Shown: piece by piece, positions 58,086-64,000 of the stretch | Layout: each line of letters begins with the position of its first letter | How positions within the stretch are numbered: position 1 is the stretch's first letter | From: Lepus europaeus | Lineage: Eukaryota > Chordata > Mammalia > Lagomorpha > Leporidae | Length of the DNA: 64,000 nt | Assembly (NCBI RefSeq): GCF_033115175.1 | Contig: NC_084837.1 | Location: 25,436,266-25,500,265, forward strand | Reading direction: 5' to 3' | Translations under genes and position numbers: made by a program | Notes under the pieces: model-generated | Told to the model about the DNA's origin: nothing | The model's database searches: none | Seen by the model: the letters and a program-made list of their open reading frames with translations, nothing else

Positions 58086-58505
58086 TCTAACCTGGAATGA
58101 ACTTCACACACAGAGGCAATGGAGAAATCCGCACTGTCTTTCTCGCTTTATTCCAAAATACAGAATACAATTAAAATCGGCAAAAGGAAGCATTCACCCA
58201 CATAGACCACAGTCTGGGCCATAAATCAAAGCGCAACACAATGTCAAGACTTTAAATCATACAAAGTAAATTCCCTAACAACAATGTGATTAAACTAGAA
58301 ATCAATAACAGAAAGAGATCTGGAAAATCCCCAAATAGTTGGAAATTAAACAACACACTTGACAATAACCCACGGGTCAAATAGGAAGCCACAGGGAAAT
58401 GAGAAAGTGTCCTGAACTGAGTGGAAATGAAAATACAGCAGAGCAAGATTTCTGCCCCGCATTTAAAGTGCTTACAGGACAAATTATGGCATTAAAGGCT
58501 TATGG
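58085..58505 (+). mobile_element. Old L1 ORF2 fragment
   Basis: Conserved ORF2 sequence: ACCACAGTCTGGGCCATAAA, TTAAACTAGAAATCAATAAC, CCCCAAATAGTTGGAAATTA, AACAACACACTTGACAATAA, CCCACGGGTCAAATAGGAAG, ATTATGGCATTAAAGGCTTA. Frame broken. Direction plus. Confidence 0.88.
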
Positions 58506-58508
58506 GGG

Positions 58509-58763
58509 TGAGGGCTGGGCCAGTGCCGTGGTGCCGTATAGGTTAAGCCGCTGCCCACGATGCTGCCATCCCATAAGAGTGCCCGTTCAAGTCCTGGCTG
58601 CTCAGCTTCCAATCCAGCTCCCTGCTAATGACCTGGGAAAGCAGTGGAAGATGACCCAAGTACTTGGGCCCCTGCACCCGCATGGGAGACCCAGATATAG
58701 TCCTGGCTCCTGGCTATGGCCTGGCCCACTCCCAACTGTTATGGCCATCTAGGGAGTGAACTA
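58509..58763 (+). repeat. Lagomorph C-type SINE lacking its tail
   Basis: GGGCTGGGCCAGTGCCGTGG head, CCGTTCAAGTCCTGGCTGC box, ending at GGCCATCTAGGGAGTGAACT where a reverse SINE begins. The CT-rich tail region is missing. Confidence 0.9.
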
Positions 58764-59014
58764 CTCTTTTTTTTTTCTTTTAAGATTTATTTATTTGAAA
58801 GTCAGAGTTACACACAGAGAGGAGAGGCAGAGAGAGAGGTCTTCCATCTGCTGGTTCACTCTCCAACTGGCCACAAAAATGGCCAGAGCTGAGCCCATCC
58901 GAAGCCAGGAGCCAGGAGCTCCTTCCGGGTCTCCCACACGGGTGCAGAGGGCCATTTGGGACGCCGGCACTGCTGCAGGCAGTAGCTTTACCCACTATGC
59001 CACAGTGCTGGCCC
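58764..59014 (-). repeat. Lagomorph C-type SINE, minus, internally deleted
   Basis: TTTTAAGATTTATTTATTTG start. After GGGTCTCCCACACGGGTGCA it jumps to the head-proximal AGAGGGCCATTTGGGACGCC, so the middle is missing. Head complement GCCACAGTGCTGGCCC. Confidence 0.9.
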
Positions 59015-59089
59015 CCATTTCTGATTTTTATAAAGCAGAAACACACTGAATCACACTGGGAATCAGAGAACTTGCTCAGCCCAACGAAA

Positions 59090-59690
59090 GGCTTCTGTGT
59101 TGTTTGTGAATCATTGCATAACTACCCCAAAACCTAGCAGCCACCATTTATCAGCTCACTGTTTCTAGAGCTAAGGACTCCAGGAACAGCTTCGCCAGGT
59201 GCCGTGGCTCCAGGTCTCCTGCCAGGTTGAACACAGGTTGTCAGCTGGGCCAGTCTCACTGGAAGGTCCCTAGAACTGGGGTGCTGTGTTGGACAGGCAC
59301 TGCCAAGGTCATGCACAGAGCTGGCAGGGTTCCCATTCTCATGGATGACATCACTGAGGGTTTCAGTTCTTTGGCTGTTGGCAGCCCCTCATACCCCTCC
59401 AGGGGACAGCTCACAACATGACACCTGACTTCCCTCACAGCAAGTGGCCAGCAGAGCACCCAAGAAAATCCAAGGCAGAAGTCCCGGTCCTTCCCCGCTA
59501 ATCTCAGAAGTGACAGCCCATCAGGTATCACCAAGTCTGCTCCTTGGAAGGCACCAGGTGGCCACGCCCACCCCTCTCTGGGGCAGGTGTTGTGGGGCCC
59601 CTCTGATGCTGCCTGCCACTGTATCTACAAAAACATCAACAGTACCCAGAATGGAACAAGACAGTGCTTTCCTCCTAAGATCAGCGATAA
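59090..59690. repeat. Probable old LTR-class repeat
   Basis: GGCTGTTGGCAGCCCCTCAT, GACAGCTCACAACATGACAC, TGACTTCCCTCACAGCAAGT and CTAATCTCAGAAGTGACAGC are in the order of an old mammalian LTR-type repeat as I remember it. No coding content; family not assigned. Confidence 0.45.
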
Positions 59691-59849
59691 GACACGGATG
59701 TCTATCCTACCCAGTGCAGCGAGGCAAGGAAATGTGCACCAATTAGGAGGGAACTGCACAGTCAGTATTTGCCAAAAAGGAGACTGCATAGACAATCCCG
59801 GAGAATTTACCCAAATGTCCTAGAACCTGCAAGAGAGAAAACAGCCAGA

Positions 59850-60430
59850 TGCAAATACGCACATGCAAAACTACTCAGGGTTAGTCACCAGCGGAATGCA
59901 AACTGAAACCACAGGAGGCTGTCACCCACCTATTAGAATGGCCAAGCTCTAGCGAACCCACAGGGCTGGCAAGGATGCAAACCGACTGGAACAGCGCTGG
60001 CAGGAACGTACAATGGAACAGCCACTTAGGAAAACATCTGGGAGTTAGAAAAGCAAGTAGCTATCATACAACCGAGCAGGCCTCCTCCTAAGCATTTTCC
60101 CCAGGGACATGCAAACGTGTCCGTAGGGAGGGCCAGGCCTGAGTGTTTACAGTGGCAGGTGCTACGAGGGCTCAGATAGTCTTCCACTGAGAACCAATAA
60201 ACACGCACAGGGACATTGACAATGGAAACCTACTCAGCCCTGAAAAGGACTGCAGGCTGATAAATGGAACAACAGGGAGGAATCTGACCGGCACCGCGGT
60301 TGAAATGAAGGAAACTTACCCTCAAAGGGCTATAGAAGGTAAGACCCTATTTACAGACATTCCGGGAGAGGCAAAGCTCCAGGGGTCGCCACCGGCAAGC
60401 AGCTTCAGGGGGGCTCACAGACCACCTCCA
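59850..60430 (+). mobile_element. Old L1 3' fragment abutting the CpG island
   Basis: ATGCAAACTGAAACCACAGG, CCACCTATTAGAATGGCCAA, CAATGGAACAGCCACTTAGG, AACCTACTCAGCCCTGAAAA and AGACATTCCGGGAGAGGCAA follow late L1 ORF2 and 3' UTR order. Its GC content is higher than in the other copies. Confidence 0.75.
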
Positions 60431-60902
60431 GCCATCCTGGGCCCCACCCAGGTTTACACGGGGCAGCGGACTGCTGGGCCAGGGAACAGCACGGTGATCC
60501 CAGGCTGGGCGAGAGGAATGGAACACAGGAGCAGGTGCGGCGGCCTCTGCGCACTGGCAATGCAGCTCCTTTCAGGATCGTCCCAGGTCCTGCAGCTTCC
60601 GCTGCGGTACTCAGACCGCCAACTGGAATCCTAAAACCTGGAACGTTCCACCTGGCCCACCCGAAGGCGCCTGGTCCGTGGGACCCTGCCTGCCAGGGGG
60701 GCCGGGGCTGCCTCGCCTCATCTCCGGCTTCACCCCTCGCCCAGCGCGGGCTCCCCGATACCAAGCCCCAGTCCCGACCGACCGAGGAGCTGCCCCCCAA
60801 GGCGGCCCCCGGCGGACGGCGACCCCGCTGCGGGGAAGCGCGGGCCGCCGCCCCCATCGCGGCCGCCGGCCCGGGCGCCCGTGGCCGCAGCGAGCGCGGC
60901 GG

Positions 60903-60929
60903 CCCCGCCCAGGCCAGCCCCGGGGCGGG
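60903..60929. promoter_or_regulatory. CDKL1: Two opposed GC boxes
   Basis: CCCCGCCC at 60903-60910 and GGGGCGGG at 60922-60929, typical Sp1-type sites, in opposite orientation 11 bp apart. Use is inferred. Confidence 0.6.
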
Positions 60930-61025
60930 CGCGGTTCCCATGGGGATCGCGGGCCGTGCCCGCCGCGAGCCCAGCCGGGCCAGAGAGCCGGCGAGGCGGG
61001 AGCGCGGCGCGGCCGCCGCGGAGCC
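60930..61025 (+). other. CDKL1: CDKL1 leader exon (5' end unknown)
   Basis: Inferred from a consensus donor, GAGCC|GTGAGT at 61025/61026, within the CpG island and followed by a 470-bp intron to the acceptor at 61494-61495. The start is arbitrary because no transcription start can be read from sequence. An ATG at 60940 is in frame with the kinase after splicing. Confidence 0.6.
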
Positions 61026-61077
61026 GTGAGTCCTGGGCGAGGCGGGCGGCGCGGAGCGGGGCCCGGGGCCGGGCCGC

Positions 61078-61083
61078 CACGTG
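61078..61083. promoter_or_regulatory. CDKL1: CACGTG E-box in CDKL1 intron 1
   Basis: Palindromic E-box (CCACGTGG context) about 55 bp after the leader-exon donor, inside the CpG island. Confidence 0.45.
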
Positions 61084-61466
61084 GCGCCGCTCGAGGCTGC
61101 GCGGGCCCGGCGCGAGGCGGGGAAAGGCCGGCGGCGCCGAGCGGGGAGGAGCGGGGAGGAGGCCCCGAGCGACCGGCCGAGGCCCGGGGGGCCCGCGGGT
61201 GTCTGCTTGCTGCGGGGAAATGAGCCCCGACATGAGAACCGGGGGAGCCCCTCGCCTTCCCGGGTCTCCGGCGAGCTCAGGTGTCTCAGATTGGATGCAG
61301 CGAACCGTAAATGACAGATTGCCTTACAGGGCGAGCCTTTTAGGGTGATGGGTTACAGGCGGGAGCTTCATCTGGCCAGCCCAGGCTGTGGCGCCTGGCA
61401 GAATTGGCATTGCTGAGGAGCAAAGAAAAAAACAGAAAATCTTGAAAGACAGGGGCTGGTCCCTGA

Positions 61467-62225
<759 letters not shown>

Positions 62226-62536
62226 TCTAAAAATATTTATTTATTTGAGAGGTAGAGTTATAGACAGAGAGGAGAAGAGCCAGGTCTTGCATCCGCTGGT
62301 TCACTCCCCAAATGGCTGCAATGGCCGGAGCTGAGCCAATCCGAAACCAGGAGCCTGGAGCTTCCTCTGGGTCTCCCATGTGGGTGCAGTGGCCCAAGCA
62401 CTTGGCCCATCCTCTACTGCTTTCCCAGGCCATAGCAGAGGGCTGGGTTGTAAGAGGAGCGGCCAGGACTAGAACCAGTGCCCATATGGGATTCTAGCAC
62501 CCCAGGCTTAGCCCACTGCGCCACAGCGCTGGCCCC
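62226..62536 (-). repeat. Lagomorph C-type SINE, minus, in a CDKL1 intron
   Basis: AAAATATTTATTTATTTGAG start, full body and GCGCCACAGCGCTGGCCCC head complement. Confidence 0.93.
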
Positions 62537-64000
62537 TAACTTGTTTTCTAGTTGCATCTTTCCTGTATCACCTGTAGACCTGGCTTTTCAAGAGCCGTCA
62601 CACTTTGGTAGAACAAGGACCAAAAACATTCTTGATTTTTTTAAACTCCCAGGCTCCTTTCTCTCGGCATTCTCGCCCATTTGGAGAGTCAGTCAGTCAC
62701 CTGTGGTCAGCCTGTTCGTTAGCTGTCAGGTTCTCATCACACACATCTGCTGCCAAGCATCCCAATGTCCTGCTCCTTCAGGAAGGGAGACCGGCAGCCT
62801 AAGTACCTGTGAGCTGCCCCAGGAGACTGTGCTCTCCGAGCAGTTGTGGGGAGCTGCTTATCAGGAGCCCCTGATAGAAACGGCTTCTTTCCGGAATGTG
62901 GCAATGTGAAATGCATCCAGTGGGGAGTCACTTTGTTTGGCACAGTCCTGGCCTCTGTGGCCTCTCTCAGAAGCTGACTCAATGACAAGGGAAGCGCAGG
63001 TGCTTGAGTGACAGGTAGGGAACTCCTGGAGTGACTCTGATTCTTGCTCCTCCACTGCCTCTGAGCTTCTCTCTTTTCCCCATGGCCTAGGGGCCTGGGG
63101 TCATTTCTAGGTCAGGACCCTGTGTGGGACTTGCCAGGCTTTGGATCCGTGGAATGGGTGGCTAACAGGAAAACGCGCTTTGGGTCTCGGTGTCCTTTGC
63201 CTGCCCGTCCTGAGATCAAGTCCTAAGGCTCACTCTCCGCACCCTCCCCCAGGGCCCGGGGACCACCCTGCCCTGCCCATCCCCCTCGCCGCAGGGGGAG
63301 AGGTTCTGTCTCTCTTGGCTGCTGGGTGCTTGCCCTTTCGCAGGCTTTCCCCCCACAGGTGATAATCGCATTCCCAAGGGTTCATTTGCTCCAAAGAGAA
63401 AAATCTGTTCCTAGCAGAGGAAGAATTGATTTCTGAGCCTGCAGGCCGCCTGGGAGTGCCCTGGAATCTCCCCTCCCATGGAGCCAATTCTGTGTTTGCA
63501 GGGCACTGGCTGAGCTCCTCCGCCATGGGGACCCTGCCTCCGCCTCTCTCTGCCCCACTACTCCAATAGGTGTTATTGTTAGACTGGGGAGAAAAGCTAA
63601 CAGAAGCTCTCGGGAAGGGTCGGTGTGGCCCTGAACTTGGGAAAGGAGTTTTGTTCTCTTGGAAGGAGAGTGTGGGTGTGCTCTTCAGGACAGAGTTGCA
63701 GGCATGGGGACGCCTTCAACGCACGGCCTCCCACACCTCGGGCGCGGGCGCAGGCATCCCCGGCTCGGGGCGCTGGGACTGCGAGGCTAGCGGTCGGATC
63801 TTGGAGCTGTTGCTTTTCACAATTCTGTGATACTGCGAACCCATGATAGCTACGTAATCAGTAGCTGCTGAATGAGTGGATTAAGGAGACGTTACATAAA
63901 GTATTTTCTCCGTTGATTTATTCATTAGACCCAAGTGTGCATCACAGTGTTGGCACACAGCCGTACAGCCCGTGAGGTGAATTCTACACACACACACACA
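62537..64000. other. CDKL1: CDKL1 intron, no recognised exon
   Basis: Moderately GC-rich. The next CDKL1 coding segment (QLKHPNLVNLLEVF-like) is not present. A (CA)n microsatellite starts at about 63988 and runs to the window end. Confidence 0.55.

Larger units (their letters stand above)
60640..61260. promoter_or_regulatory. CDKL1: CpG island, CDKL1 promoter region
   Basis: Very GC-rich with dense CpG (for example GCGGCCGCCGGCCCGGGCGC around 60860). No TATA box. Long overlapping frames on both strands here result from the lack of AT-rich stop codons and are not genes. Confidence 0.9.

Noticed and set aside
60405-61348. Long overlapping open frames (up to 181 codons) on both strands in the CpG island
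   Set aside because: Explained by GC-rich composition with few stop codons. Arg/Ala/Pro/Gly-rich translations without domains. Only the frame joining CDKL1 is of interest.

Overview
This is a piece of a mammalian chromosome, almost certainly from a lagomorph and most likely rabbit. The inference rests on about 50 copies or fragments of the lagomorph tRNA-derived SINE family (C-type). These have a head resembling GGCCGGCGCCGTGGC, a GGTTCTAGTCCCGG-like B box, a CT-rich stretch and an AAATAAAT or poly(A) tail. A rabbit-type L1 3' UTR points the same way. The window holds parts of two protein-kinase genes on the plus strand, and their order and orientation match my recollection of the human 14q MAP4K5-CDKL1 neighbourhood.

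Positions 1 to about 47,630 are the 3' part of MAP4K5 (KHS1/GCKR). Nineteen coding exons between 2222 and 46096 join in frame with GT-AG boundaries. They encode the last 532 residues: the end of the post-kinase linker, the proline-rich SH3-binding region and the whole citron-homology (CNH) domain. The kinase-domain exons lie upstream of the window. A 3' UTR of roughly 0.2 to 1.5 kb follows, with four candidate poly(A) signals.

Positions about 47,630 to 60,640 are intergenic and consist largely of repeats. They include an old L1/HAL1-type element broken up by later SINEs, further L1 fragments (one from ORF2), MIR pieces and a probable old LTR.

Positions about 60,640 to 61,260 are a CpG island with two GC boxes, the presumed CDKL1 promoter. 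A GC-rich leader exon ends at 61025. The first coding exon of CDKL1 (61496-61799, start codon 61632) encodes the glycine-rich loop, the VAIK lysine and the start of the C-helix. The rest of CDKL1 lies beyond the window.

I found no undescribed biological system. The more unusual observations are: an L1 insertion with a 5' inversion whose two parts share a 17-nt overlap; a reading frame that stays open from the CDKL1 leader exon across the splice into the kinase start; a probable retrocopied mRNA 3' end; nested and inverted young SINE pairs; two short inverted-repeat elements; and two orphan repeated segments.
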